Shown here: positions 16,972-26,168 of the stretch, in pieces
Layout of the letters: every line of letters begins with the position of its first letter
How positions within the stretch are numbered: position 1 is the first letter of the stretch
NCBI GenBank assembly: GCA_963764585.1
Contig: CAVXTB010000006.1
Coordinates: 248,001-312,000 of the forward strand
From: JAOPZW01 sp963764585
GTDB lineage: Bacteria; Actinomycetota; Thermoleophilia; Solirubrobacterales; Solirubrobacteraceae
Reading direction: 5' to 3'
Length of the DNA: 64,000 nt
Position numbers and translations under genes: made by a program
The notes under the pieces: model-generated
Seen by the model: the letters and a program-made list of their open reading frames with translations, nothing else
Told to the model about the DNA's origin: nothing
Databases searched by the model: none

Positions 16972-18397
16972 TCAGCCCGTCGAGGGCGCGCCGCCGGCCG
17001 GATCCGTGGGCGCGACCGCGGCGGGCGTGACCGGGGCCGGTGTGACCGGGCTCGGCGGCGCCGGCATCCCGGTGGCCGCCGGATCCGTCGCGTCCGGCGC
17101 TCCGTTGCCGCCCGTGCCGCCGGCGTCGGGGAGCGAGTCCTCGTCCGGTGCCATCGTGCCGCCGGACTGGACCTCCTCGGGCGTGGCCGCGGCCGTCGTG
17201 TTCGTCGTGACCGGGTCGGTCGGTGCGACCGGATCGGTGCGGTGCGTCGTAGGAGCGGCCGCGGCGTGGTGCTTGGCCGAGCGCTTGGGCACGGCGGGCG
17301 CCTCGTGGCCGCGCAGCGGATCGGTCACCCGGCCCGCGGGCGCGGTGAGCCGCACGGTGCGAGGCGGAGCGGCGGGCGCTGCCTTCGCCACGCGCGGGTG
17401 GACCGCGGTGCGGTGCGAAGGCTCGACCGCGGTGACGTGCTGGCGGACCTCGACCGCGCCGCCGCCGACGACCGCCGCGCAGCAGACGATCGCCGCGACC
17501 TTGTCGCCGTCGCCGTCGCCGCCGTCGCTCCGCCGACGACGACCGCCGACCCGCCGGCACGGCGCCGGCGCCGGCGCCGGCCGCGGCGCCCGACGAGGCG
17601 CCCCCGATGCCCAGCAGCTTGGCCAGCGTCGCCAGCGGGCCGCCGCCGAGCGCGGCGAAGCCCCGGTGCGTGCCGCGCAGCGCGCGGCGGTACTCGCGGC
17701 AGCCCGAGCAGTCGCGCATGTGCTTGCGCGAGCGGCCGCTGGCGCGCACGCCGCGGCCATGAGCCAGGGCCATCTCCACGCGGATCTCGGCGCACGCCGC
17801 ATCGCGCGCCTCGCCGGCCTCGACGAGGCCGATGCGCGCGCGGACGAGCAGCGACTTGATCGCCGGCACCGAGGTGCGCAGCGCGTCGGCGAGCTCGGCG
17901 TACGACAACCCATCCAACTCGCGCATGAGCAGCGCCGAGCGCTGCTGCTCGGGCAGGCGCTGGACGTCCTTGACGAGATCGCGGAGGTCCTCGCGGCGCT
18001 CGGTCTCGCCCGGCGGGTCGTGCTGGGGCGTGCGCGAGAGCTCGTAGACCTCGGCGGCCGGTGGCACGGGCCGGCGCAGATGGTCGATGCAGCGGTTGTG
18101 CGCCACGCGGTACAGCCACGCGCGCAGCGTCACCGGGCGATCGTCGTTGCGCAGGGCGCCGTAGGCGCGCAGGAAGACGTCCTGCAGGACGTCCTCGGCG
18201 TCCGAGCGCGCGCCGCCCAGCATCTGGCGCGTGTAAGCGAAGAGGCGCTGGCGGTAGCGGTCGTGGATCGCGCGGAACGCCTCGTCGTAGCCCATCCGGA
18301 ACAGCGCCACCAGCTGGTCGTCGGAGCGGAGGCGCAGCAGCGGGCCGTGTGTTACGCGACCGAGGCCCGACGGCGCATGGAGTGCTGAGGCTTCCAG
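16972..18397 (-). CDS. ECF sigma factor with C-terminal zinc-finger and tail, apparently frameshifted
   Basis: Sigma region 2 (AFRAIHDRYRQRLFAYTRQML, then DAEDVLQDVFLRAYGAL) and region 4 (LPEQQRSALLMRELDGLSYAELADAL) are intact, followed by an anti-sigma-like zinc finger HMRDCSGC (HxxxCxxC). A conserved segment LLRLRSDDQLVALFR lies upstream of the first GTG (18310). The best start is CTG 18397, in frame and 7 nt after GGAGGG. After LAKLLGIGG the frame breaks twice, near 17560 and within GGCGAC repeats near 17500-17520. The remaining tail KVAAIVCCAAVVGGGAVEV and a Pro/Thr-rich end to stop 16972 is in another frame. Two single-base insertions would restore one protein. Either sequence error or a decayed tail. 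Confidence 0.7.
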
Positions 18398-18414
18398 AGC
18401 AATCCCTCCAGCCG

Positions 18415-18444
18415 ACTCTAACGCCCCCGGCCGGCGGAAGTTCC
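18415..18444 (-). promoter_or_regulatory. possible ECF-type promoter of the sigma gene
   Basis: On the minus strand GGAACTT (18444-18438) is followed after 14 nt by CGTTA (18423-18419), matching the GGAAC...CGT style of ECF promoters. The element overlaps the stop codon of the upstream hydrolase gene and lies upstream of the GGAGGG site used by the sigma gene. A similar AACTTCCG stands ahead of the sigma gene at 57314, suggesting autoregulation. Confidence 0.35.
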
Positions 18445-20112
18445 GCTGCGCAGCGATTCGAGGACATGTCCGAAGACGTCCTCGTCAGCATTCCGACCGA
18501 AGAAGAGGTCCAGGTGCGTGTAGCCAGGCACCACGACGAGCGCGTGGCGGCCCGGCTCGATCGCGTCCAGCCAGGCGAACGATCGCTCCTGCGAGCTGGG
18601 CAGGAAGCAGCGGTTGGCGCCGCCGGCCAGGAACGTCCAGCGGGGGCGGTTGCGCGGTGGGACGGCGACGACGTCGTCGGGGATCTCGTCGAAGCCGCTC
18701 ACCGCGACGAGGTGCCCGACCCGCGTGCAGCGCGCCATCTGGCGGAAGAACGACGTCGGCACCCAGCCGAACTCGCGCGCGATCCAGCGATGCGTCGGGG
18801 GGTCGATGTTCGCGTGGTCCCACAGCACGTTGCCGCCCACGCCGTACGTGAACTGCGCCATCTGGCAGACGGGCTCGCGGCATTCGCGGCGTACCGCCCG
18901 CGCGATCGTCGCCACCAGCCGCGCGCGCAGCGCCGTCGGCCGCAGCGTCCACTGCGGATCGAAGCCGGGGAAGCCCAGCTGCATGCCGGGCAGCAGCAGC
19001 TGCATCTTGAGCTTCGACAGCCGCGGCACCTCCGGATGGAACGAGACCGCGTTGGACACCACATCGGTGACCTCGGGCACGAGGCCGCCCGCGCACGCCA
19101 GCGCGAACGACGTCGACCCCTGGCAGTGGACGATCGCCTTCAGCGTCGAGGCGCCGGTCTCGCGCAGCACGGTGGCGATCAGCGCCGGGTGGTCGTAGCG
19201 CGCGACCTCGTCCAGCGTGTAGGAGCACTCCGGCAGGTCGATCGAGCCGCGCCAGTTGCCCACCCAGACGTCGAAGCCGGCATCGACCAGCGCGTCGACG
19301 ACCGACCGCTCGATCGGCGCGCCGTAGAAGAGCTCGGCGCGCACGCCCGTCCCGTGCACGAGCAGCACCGGGCCCTCGGTCGGCTCGGCCGCGCCGCGGA
19401 TGTGGTGGACGGTGAGGTCGCGGCCGTCCTCGCTGCGCAGCCCGACGATCCGCCGCCGCAGCCCCGGGCGCCCCGGGCAGTCGTGCCAGTCGCGCGGGCC
19501 GGCGCGCAGGTCCGGCCAGTCGGTCGGCACGGTGACCGATCGCGGCCCGACGTAGACCTGCAGCAGCGAGCGCGTGAAGAACGACCCGTAGCGCAGCCGA
19601 TCGCGCAGGCGCCCGCGCATCCCCGCCATCAGGCGCAGGAACCCGCCGAGGGAGACGTGCAGGACGCCGGTGGCCAGCGGCGTCGCGCCGGCCTCCTCCT
19701 CGCGCGACACCCACCCCGGGTACAGGCGTGCGAAGAGCGTCGTCGTGTCGACCCACGTGTCGCGAAACCAGCCGTCCTCGACGTTCTTGAAGCCCGCCAG
19801 CGTCACCTCGCGCCCGGCGCGGTCGCGCGCGAACAGCCGGTAGCGCATCTCGCGCCGCCGCGGCCCTCCGCCCGCGACGAGCAGGTTGAACGTGCCGTGC
19901 TCGATCGGCATCCGCTCGCCGAGGCCGTCGCAGTCGACGAAGCCCGTGCACGTCGCCTCGTGCGCGTCGTCGGCGAAGAAGCGCTCGACGTCGTCGACGC
20001 GCACGTCGATGGCGAACGAGCAGGGCGTGCCCTGCCACCAGCCCTCGTTGTAGTCGACCGCGTCGAACGACACCCGCCCGCGCATCGACTCCGACCACTC
20101 AAGCGTGCCCAA
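18418..20112 (-). CDS. alpha/beta hydrolase domain protein partnering a GMC oxidoreductase
   Basis: A 564-residue protein: an N-terminal region of about 180 residues (VSFDAVDYNEGWWQG, GTFNLLV) of a type I know from GMC-associated proteins, then an alpha/beta hydrolase domain with VLLVHGTG near residue 248. The nucleophile position is Cys330 in HCQGS, where serine is usual, so a thiol nucleophile as in dienelactone hydrolase is likely. The final His is in PGYTHLDLF. The ATG lies inside the end of the GMC gene (14-nt overlap). In many actinobacteria the two parts are one fused protein. Probably acts on steroid-like or lactone products; inference. Confidence 0.8.
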   Translation of the reverse strand: MGTLEWSESMRGRVSFDAVDYNEGWWQGTPCSFAIDVRVDDVERFFADDAHEATCTGFVDCDGLGERMPIEHGTFNLLVAGGGPRRREMRYRLFARDRAGREVTLAGFKNVEDGWFRDTWVDTTTLFARLYPGWVSREEEAGATPLATGVLHVSLGGFLRLMAGMRGRLRDRLRYGSFFTRSLLQVYVGPRSVTVPTDWPDLRAGPRDWHDCPGRPGLRRRIVGLRSEDGRDLTVHHIRGAAEPTEGPVLLVHGTGVRAELFYGAPIERSVVDALVDAGFDVWVGNWRGSIDLPECSYTLDEVARYDHPALIATVLRETGASTLKAIVHCQGSTSFALACAGGLVPEVTDVVSNAVSFHPEVPRLSKLKMQLLLPGMQLGFPGFDPQWTLRPTALRARLVATIARAVRRECREPVCQMAQFTYGVGGNVLWDHANIDPPTHRWIAREFGWVPTSFFRQMARCTRVGHLVAVSGFDEIPDDVVAVPPRNRPRWTFLAGGANRCFLPSSQERSFAWLDAIEPGRHALVVVPGYTHLDLFFGRNADEDVFGHVLESLRSGTSAGRGR

Positions 20113-21652
20113 GAGCCATCCCCTCCGCGATCCGCTCGGCCAGCGCGGCGATCGTCATGCTCGGGTTGACGCCCACCGGCCCCGGGAGGATCGAGCCGTC
20201 GGCGACGTAGAGCCCGTCGCAGCCGAACACGCGCCCGTGCGAGTCGACGACGCCGTCCTCGGCGCTGCGCCCCATCGCGCAGCCGCCGAGCGGGTGGACG
20301 CTGACCAGCCGCGCCAGCGGGCCGCCGAGCCGGAACACGCGCCCGCCGAGCGCGTCGCCGAGTCGCCGGGCGGTTGCCTCCAATCCCTCGAAGTACGCAC
20401 GCGACGCCGTGCCGCGCCACGTCAGCACGAGCTTGTCGCCGCGCAGCTCCATGCGCCCGCCCGGCACGTCGCGCCCCATCCCCAGCAGCGGCATCATCGC
20501 CGCCGACGCGCGTGCGGTCCCGAACGCCTCGGCCGGCGCGCGCCGGCGCAGCGCGCGCCACAGGTCGCCCGGCAGCTCCATGCCCTGCCACAGCCACTCC
20601 GAGAACGCGGGGGCGCCGGCGTCCTGCACGAGGAAGCCGCGCCCGCTGGGCGACTCGGCGTCGGGCACCGACACCGAGGCCGTGATCACCGGCCCGGTGG
20701 CCGGATCGAGATAGCGGTCGGCGCGACGCAGGAACATCAGCAGGTCGCCGTTGCCCGAGAAGCCGCGCCCCAGCCGCCGGCTCAACCCCGGCAGCCCGGC
20801 GCGGTTGCGCAGCAGCAGCCCGGTGGAGCCGAACGTCCCCGCCGCCACGACGACGCGATCGGCGCGGACCTCGCGCTCGGGCTCTGCGACCGGGTCGAGC
20901 AGGTGCTCGGGGTGGCCGTCGCGCGCCGCGACGTGCTGGCGGTAGCGCACGCGCCAGCCACCGCCCCCGTCGCGGTCGAGCGTGTGCGCCTCACAGCAGC
21001 TGCGCACACGCGCGCCGGCGGCGACCGCGGCGGACAGGTAGGTGAAGTCGACGGTGTGCTTGGCCCCGTACTGGCAGCCGACGTCGCACGCGCCGCACAG
21101 CCGGCAGGTCTCGCGCGGCGCGTCGTGGAGGTTGTCGTCCTCGAAGGGCTCGCCCGGGCGCTCGCCGAACGCGACGGCCAGCGGGGGGCGCTCGGCGCGC
21201 AGGCCGGCCAGCCGCGCAGCGTCCAGCAGCGCGCGCGTCTTCGGCGTGCGGTCGGCCCACGGGTAGCGCTCGGCGCGCTGCATCTCCTCGACGGTGTCGT
21301 AATGGGCGTCGAGCTCGCCGGGCTCAAGCGGCAGGCCGTCGGCGGCGAACGTCGCCGGGTCCTTGCGCAGCATGACGTTGGCGTAGATGAGCGAGCCGCC
21401 GCCGATCCCGCTGGCGGTCAGGGCGTCGAGGCCCTTGAAGTGGTGGTACTCGAAGAGCCCGTGGCTGCCCTGCTGCGGCGCCCACAGCGCGCCGCGCCAC
21501 TGGCGCGGGGTGCGCGGGAAGGAGCCTGGCGGCCATGGCTGGCCGCGTTCGAGCACGAGCACCGAAGCGCCGGCCTGCGCCAGCCGGCACGCGACGACCG
21601 AGCCCCCGAACCCCGACCCGACGACGACGACGTCGAAGCGCTCAGCCGGCAT
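20099..21652 (-). CDS. GMC-family FAD oxidoreductase (cholesterol-oxidase-like)
   Basis: A 517-residue flavoprotein oxidising alcohols. The FAD motif GSGFGG is at residues 12-17, IGGGSLIYANV follows, and the C-terminal block SVHPLGGCAMG with GLYVADGSILPGPVGVNPSMTI holds the active-site His and Asn. A cysteine cluster CRLCGACDVGC (CxxCxxCxxxC) before YGAKHT resembles a ferredoxin-like signature seen in part of this family. The ATG start overlaps the end of the upstream ATPase gene by 11 nt, and the 3' end overlaps the hydrolase gene. Likely substrate a sterol or other bulky alcohol; not proven. Confidence 0.87.
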   Translation of the reverse strand: MPAERFDVVVVGSGFGGSVVACRLAQAGASVLVLERGQPWPPGSFPRTPRQWRGALWAPQQGSHGLFEYHHFKGLDALTASGIGGGSLIYANVMLRKDPATFAADGLPLEPGELDAHYDTVEEMQRAERYPWADRTPKTRALLDAARLAGLRAERPPLAVAFGERPGEPFEDDNLHDAPRETCRLCGACDVGCQYGAKHTVDFTYLSAAVAAGARVRSCCEAHTLDRDGGGGWRVRYRQHVAARDGHPEHLLDPVAEPEREVRADRVVVAAGTFGSTGLLLRNRAGLPGLSRRLGRGFSGNGDLLMFLRRADRYLDPATGPVITASVSVPDAESPSGRGFLVQDAGAPAFSEWLWQGMELPGDLWRALRRRAPAEAFGTARASAAMMPLLGMGRDVPGGRMELRGDKLVLTWRGTASRAYFEGLEATARRLGDALGGRVFRLGGPLARLVSVHPLGGCAMGRSAEDGVVDSHGRVFGCDGLYVADGSILPGPVGVNPSMTIAALAERIAEGMALGHA

Positions 21653-24600
21653 CCACCTGCCACTCGACGGGCCGGCGCGGATCGGGCTCGTAGGCGCAGA
21701 ACGTGCCGGTGCGCACCGTCGTCTCGAGCTCGCGCCCGAGGCGCGCGTCCTCCTCGGCGATGCGCCGGATCTCGCGGCGCAGCGCGCGCGTGACGTTGAC
21801 GCGCGCGCGCTCGGCCGCCGACGAGGTCGGCCGGTCGCGCCCGCCGAGGCCGACGGCTGCCGAGAGCTCCTGGGCGATGAACTCCATCTCCTCGCGTGCC
21901 CGCGCCGCGCGCTCGGGGTCGTTGAAGGACTCGGCCTCCTCGATCTCGGCGCGCAGGTCCTCCAGGCGCGAGCGGTACTCGGACTTCGCCTGCGAGTCGA
22001 GGGCAGGACCGGCGTCGCCGGTGCCGGCGCGCACGGTGAGGCCCTCGACGTCGGATGACGACCCACCCACCCGCCCCCCACCAGCCGCGGCCCCGCCCTC
22101 GGCCGCGGTGGCGACTTCGACGGCATGGAACTCGACGCCCGGGCTGGCCAGCAGCAGGGCGAGGTGGCGCATGCCCTTGGCGTCGCGCACGCGCAGGACG
22201 CGCCCCTCGAAGTCAAGCCGCCAGACGTCGCCCTCGCGCGCGAGCACGGCCGCCGTCGCGCCCTCGGCGGGAGCGGGCGGCGGCGCGGCCTCGGCCTCCG
22301 GGGGCTGCAGCAGGGCCGCGGCGCGCGCCAGGCGCTCGTCCATGCGCGGCACGCCGACCTCCTCGGCGCGCGCGAGCCCGCGCTGCAGCAGCTCGCGCGC
22401 CTTGTCGACGTCGCCGGGGTTGTTGCGGCGCGCGAGGATGCGCGCCTCGTCCACGTCGAGGACGGCGAGCATCGGCTTGTAGTCCATCCGCTCGCAGGCC
22501 TCGCGCGCCGGCCCCAGGCGCTCGAGCGCGAGGTCGTTGTCGCCGCGCGCCGCGGCGGTCAGGGCGAGGTAGCGCATCACCGGCCCGGCGAAGATCCCGG
22601 TGGGTGTGACGACGTTGCGATTCCCGAGCGGCTTCAGGAAGCCCTCGAGCAGGAGCGCGCGCTCGCCGTCGCGGAACGTCTCCGACAGCTCCGCGAGCAG
22701 CGCGATCGCCACCGACCACACGTTGTCGTGCGGGATCGCGGCGAAGTCGCCCTCGGCGAGACGGTCGTACTCGCGCCGCGCCTGCGCGGGACGGCCCGTG
22801 TGCAGGTAGACGGTGGCGAGCGCCACCCGCCAGGCGGGCATCGCCGGAAGCTGATCGGCGAACTGGCGCACGGCGTCCTCGAGCTCGCGCAGGCGCCCCT
22901 GGCCCATCCGCAGCCAGAACAGCTGCGCGCCGGCGAGGATCGGCACCGTCGAGTCCTGCAGGCTCCAGCCCAGCGCGATGCCCTCGTGGATGAGCTGCTC
23001 GGTGTCGTCCAGGCGCCCGGAGATCATCGCGCGGCGCGCGCGGTGCAGCGGGATGTAGGCGCGGGCGCGCGGGTCGCGCGAGTCGGTGGCGATGCGGTCG
23101 AGCGCCTCGATCGCCATGTCGGCGCCGGGCAGGTCGTCGAGCTCGAGCAGCAGGTCGATCTGCCAGGAGTGCGCGCGCACCGCGAGCTCGGCATCGCCGA
23201 CCTCGTCGGCCAGCGCGAACAGCTCGTGCGCCCACGCCAGGCCGCGCTCGGTCGTGTACGGGCCGCTGGTGGCGATGTGGCCCTGGTCGAGGACGTAGGC
23301 GAGCGTCGGCGGGTCGTCGAGGCTGCGGGCGATGCCGAGCGCCTCCTGGACGAGGTCCTCGCGACGCTGGACGGCGTCGGAGTAGTAGAGCGCGACGGCC
23401 AGGCGCACGAGCAGCCGCGCGCGCAGCGCGCCGCCGTCGGGGCTGATGCCCTCCAGCGCCTCCTCGAGCACGGCCACGAGGACGTCGTCGACCATCCCGG
23501 GCGAGAGGCCGAAGCCGCCGAGGCTCAGGGCGGCGCGGGCGAGAAGGTCGGCATCGCCGACGCGCCGCGCGAGGTCGATCGCGGCCATGAGCGTCGCGCG
23601 CGCCGTGTCGCCGCCGGCCTGCATCTGCGCCTGGCCGCGCAGCAGCAGCAGCTCGCCGCGGCGGCGGTCGTCGGGCGCGCCGAGCATGTCGAGCGCGGCA
23701 AGGGCCGCGTCGAACAGGTCGGCCGCACGCTCGTAGGCGAGGGCGACGAGCGCCTCGTGCCCGGCGCGCTCGGCGTGGTCGAGCGCCTTGCCGGGATCGC
23801 CGACCGCTGCCGCCTCGACGAAGTGGTGGGCGAGCTCGGCCTCGCTGGCCGTGGGCTCGAGCGCGTCGCCGACGGCCGCGTGCAGGCGCGCGCGGCGCGT
23901 GGCCGTCAGGTCGCCGTAGAGCGTCTCGCGGATGAGGCCGTGGGCGAAGCGGAACGAGCCAGCGGGCCCGGGCGCGTCCTCGACGAGCTGCACGGCCAGC
24001 GCGTCGTCGAGGCGCTCGAGCAGCTCGGGCCGCGCGATGCCGGCCGCGCGCTCCAGGGTGGTGATGTCGAAGTCGCGGCCCTGGACCGACGCGACCTCGA
24101 GCGCCTCCAGCACCTCGGGTCGCAGGGGCAGCAGCCGCCGTCGGATCGCGTCGCGCACCGAGTCGGGCAGCAGCCGCACGCGGTCGCCCAGCGGCCGGTC
24201 GAGCTGTCCCTGGGCGACGAGCAGGCGCACGAGCTCGTCGGAGTAGAACGGGTTGCCCTCGGTCAGCGAACGCAGCGAGTGCACGAGCTCCTCGGAGGGG
24301 TCGGCGCCGCTGCGGTGGATGACGAGCGCGCGCAGGTCGTCGTCCTCCAGGCCGGTGAGGTCGATGCGCCGGCCGAAGCGCGTCAGCTCGCCGAAGACGC
24401 CCTCGACCTCGGCGCCGCGGCGCGGGCCCGCGTCGTGGTGGGTCGTCACCGCCAGCACGCGCGTCTCGCCGAGCGTTCGCGCCAGGAAGGCGAGCAGCAG
24501 CAGCGACGACAGGTCGGCGGTGTGGAGGTCGTCGAGCAGGACGACGAGCGGCTCGCGCACCGCGGCGTTGCGCAGGAAGACCGTGACCGCGTCGAAGAGC

Positions 24601-25034
24601 GCGAAGCGCGCCTGCTCGGACTCGAGGTCGCCGGCCTCGGGCAGGTCGAGGCGCTCACGCAGCTCGGGCGCGAGCTGGGCGACCCAGCGCGCACCGGCGC
24701 CGAGCTCGCTGCGCAGCTCGTCGTCGTTGCGATCGGCCGCGACCGCCCGCACGATCTGCACCCACGGCCAGAACGCCGGCGCGCCGCCGCCGTCCCACCC
24801 GCGCGCCCACGCGACGCGATGGCCCTCGACGACGGCGAGCTCGCCGAGCGCCGTCGCCAGGCGCGTCTTGCCGATCCCGGGCTCGCCGGTGAGCAGGACG
24901 AGCTCTCCGCGTCCTGCGGCGGACTCCTTCAGCGCGGCGTGCATATCCGCCAGCTCCCGGGCGCGCCCGAGCAGCGGCAGTTCGCCCGTCGCGCCTACCG
25001 TCTCCGACGAGCTGTGGGTGGTCGCATCCCTCAC
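21642..25034 (-). CDS. giant AAA-ATPase/TPR regulatory protein
   Basis: A 1130-residue STAND/AAA-type signalling ATPase. The Walker A is GEPGIGKT (residues 50-57), and VVLLDDLHTADLSSLLLLAFLAR supplies Walker B. A long helical repeat region follows (residues about 420-950). The C-terminus is not a LuxR helix-turn-helix but a domain seen on actinobacterial and myxobacterial regulators: WRLDFEGRVLRVRDAKGMRHLALLLASPG, then a coiled region with LGGRDRPTSSAAERARVNVTRAL and RTGTFCAYEPDP. The GTG start has GAAGGA upstream. It overlaps the GMC gene, so it is transcribed with it, and is divergent from the DyP cassette. Probably a sensor-type regulator. Confidence 0.8.
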   Translation of the reverse strand: MRDATTHSSSETVGATGELPLLGRARELADMHAALKESAAGRGELVLLTGEPGIGKTRLATALGELAVVEGHRVAWARGWDGGGAPAFWPWVQIVRAVAADRNDDELRSELGAGARWVAQLAPELRERLDLPEAGDLESEQARFALFDAVTVFLRNAAVREPLVVLLDDLHTADLSSLLLLAFLARTLGETRVLAVTTHHDAGPRRGAEVEGVFGELTRFGRRIDLTGLEDDDLRALVIHRSGADPSEELVHSLRSLTEGNPFYSDELVRLLVAQGQLDRPLGDRVRLLPDSVRDAIRRRLLPLRPEVLEALEVASVQGRDFDITTLERAAGIARPELLERLDDALAVQLVEDAPGPAGSFRFAHGLIRETLYGDLTATRRARLHAAVGDALEPTASEAELAHHFVEAAAVGDPGKALDHAERAGHEALVALAYERAADLFDAALAALDMLGAPDDRRRGELLLLRGQAQMQAGGDTARATLMAAIDLARRVGDADLLARAALSLGGFGLSPGMVDDVLVAVLEEALEGISPDGGALRARLLVRLAVALYYSDAVQRREDLVQEALGIARSLDDPPTLAYVLDQGHIATSGPYTTERGLAWAHELFALADEVGDAELAVRAHSWQIDLLLELDDLPGADMAIEALDRIATDSRDPRARAYIPLHRARRAMISGRLDDTEQLIHEGIALGWSLQDSTVPILAGAQLFWLRMGQGRLRELEDAVRQFADQLPAMPAWRVALATVYLHTGRPAQARREYDRLAEGDFAAIPHDNVWSVAIALLAELSETFRDGERALLLEGFLKPLGNRNVVTPTGIFAGPVMRYLALTAAARGDNDLALERLGPAREACERMDYKPMLAVLDVDEARILARRNNPGDVDKARELLQRGLARAEEVGVPRMDERLARAAALLQPPEAEAAPPPAPAEGATAAVLAREGDVWRLDFEGRVLRVRDAKGMRHLALLLASPGVEFHAVEVATAAEGGAAAGGGRVGGSSSDVEGLTVRAGTGDAGPALDSQAKSEYRSRLEDLRAEIEEAESFNDPERAARAREEMEFIAQELSAAVGLGGRDRPTSSAAERARVNVTRALRREIRRIAEEDARLGRELETTVRTGTFCAYEPDPRRPVEWQVDAG

Positions 25035-25104
25035 GTCTGTTTCCTTCGGGCACTCTACGCGCGCCAACCTGTCGCGCCTAGGCACCCTGGTAGCTTCGAC
25101 GCCC

Positions 25105-25698
25105 ATGCGCGCGACGCCGCTGACGGTGCTCAGTCCGATCCCGTGGTGGTGGGCGCTGTGGATCCGCGTGACCTGGCCGGCCGCCCGGATCGGGAACTTC
25201 GTCGTCGGACCGCTGCGACGCCTGTCGTTCATCCACTTCGCGCGCTGGGCGGTCGTCGCGCGCTGGCCGGCCGACCGCCAGACGCGCCGCGATCGCGCGG
25301 CGCCGCGCTCGCTGCTGTTCCTCACGAGCTTCGACGGCTCGGACATCCAGTACATCGAGGCCTTCGTGCGCGTCGTGCCATGGCGTATCCGCGGCCTGTA
25401 CTTCGGCGCCAAGGGCTTTCCCGACGCGCGCCGCTTCGGCCCCGTCGCGCGGTACATCAGCGACCACAGCCACCCCGTCGACCACTTCTGGATGGCCTAT
25501 CCCGAGGCGTCGACGACGATGGTCACGCAGGCGCTGGCCCTGCGCGAGGCCTACGACGTGGCAGGGCTCGACGCCGGCGATGCGGCGCGCTTCGGCCAGC
25601 GGTGGCGGCGCTTCCTGACCGAGGTGCAGCACCTGCTGTCCCCGTCCCCACCTGAGCCGGGCGCGGAGCCGTCAGGAGGGGAGACCCCGTGGGCCTGA
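25105..25698 (+). CDS. uncharacterised protein of the DyP cassette
   Basis: A 197-residue protein I cannot name. A hydrophobic N-terminal segment (PIPWWWALWIRV, residues 12-23) could anchor it. The core PRSLLFLTSFDGSD followed by AFVRVVPWRIRGLYFGAKGFPDAR has the look of a ferredoxin-like beta-alpha-beta strand pattern, comparable with half of a DyP-type dimeric alpha/beta barrel. It overlaps the next gene by 10 nt, which in turn overlaps the DyP peroxidase gene, so all three should be co-translated. It is divergent from the ATPase gene. Possible accessory or lipid-associated partner; function unknown. Confidence 0.7.
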   Translation: MRATPLTVLSPIPWWWALWIRVTWPAARIGNFVVGPLRRLSFIHFARWAVVARWPADRQTRRDRAAPRSLLFLTSFDGSDIQYIEAFVRVVPWRIRGLYFGAKGFPDARRFGPVARYISDHSHPVDHFWMAYPEASTTMVTQALALREAYDVAGLDAGDAARFGQRWRRFLTEVQHLLSPSPPEPGAEPSGGETPWA

Positions 25699-26168
25699 CC
25701 GCACCGATCGTCGTACTGGCGCCGCTGCGCGCCCGCGAGCAAGACGCCGCGCGCGCCGCCATCGCCGCCCTCGACGAGCCGTTCGCGCGCGTGCCCGGCA
25801 CGCACCTGGCCCGGCTTCAGGTCCTCCGGCCGCCGCCGCGGCGCTTTCGCGGGCGCACGCGGCACTACCTGCTGCTGGCCGCCGACCACGACGGCCCCGT
25901 GGAGCCGTGGCTCGCGGCCGCCGCGCGCGAGCTCGAGCCGGTGCTCGCCCATTGCGCCTTCTGGCCGGGCGCGGCCGATGCCGCGGAAGTCGTGCGCTGG
26001 GCACGGGCGCGCGAGGTGAGCGTCGGCTTCTCGGTGGTCGGCTCGCCGCGCGCGACGGTGGAGCAGGTGGGGGAGGCGCTTGCGTTGCGCGAGCGCCTGG
26101 CGCGCTTCGCGGCCGACACCTCGGGCCTCGACGACGCCGCGCTGCACGCGGCGTGGCTGGCGCGATGA
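25689..26168 (+). CDS. uncharacterised small protein preceding DyP peroxidase
   Basis: A 159-residue protein starting at GTG within the 3' end of the previous gene. No signal peptide or membrane segment. The repeated strand-helix pattern (PIVVLAPLRAREQDAARAAI, then RHYLLLAADHDGPVEPWLAAA, then EVSVGFSVVG) suggests a dimeric alpha/beta-barrel fold, the same fold as DyP halves, but no heme ligand is evident. Its stop overlaps the DyP start (ATGA). It may be a degenerate peroxidase-like partner. Fold is inference; function unknown. Confidence 0.7.
   Translation: MGLTAPIVVLAPLRAREQDAARAAIAALDEPFARVPGTHLARLQVLRPPPRRFRGRTRHYLLLAADHDGPVEPWLAAAARELEPVLAHCAFWPGAADAAEVVRWARAREVSVGFSVVGSPRATVEQVGEALALRERLARFAADTSGLDDAALHAAWLAR

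Noticed and set aside
14825..17560. Continuation of the sigma frame without stop through the leucine-dehydrogenase-like gene
   Set aside because: The downstream part is Arg/Gly-rich shadow of other genes; it supports a frameshift rather than a 1161-residue protein.
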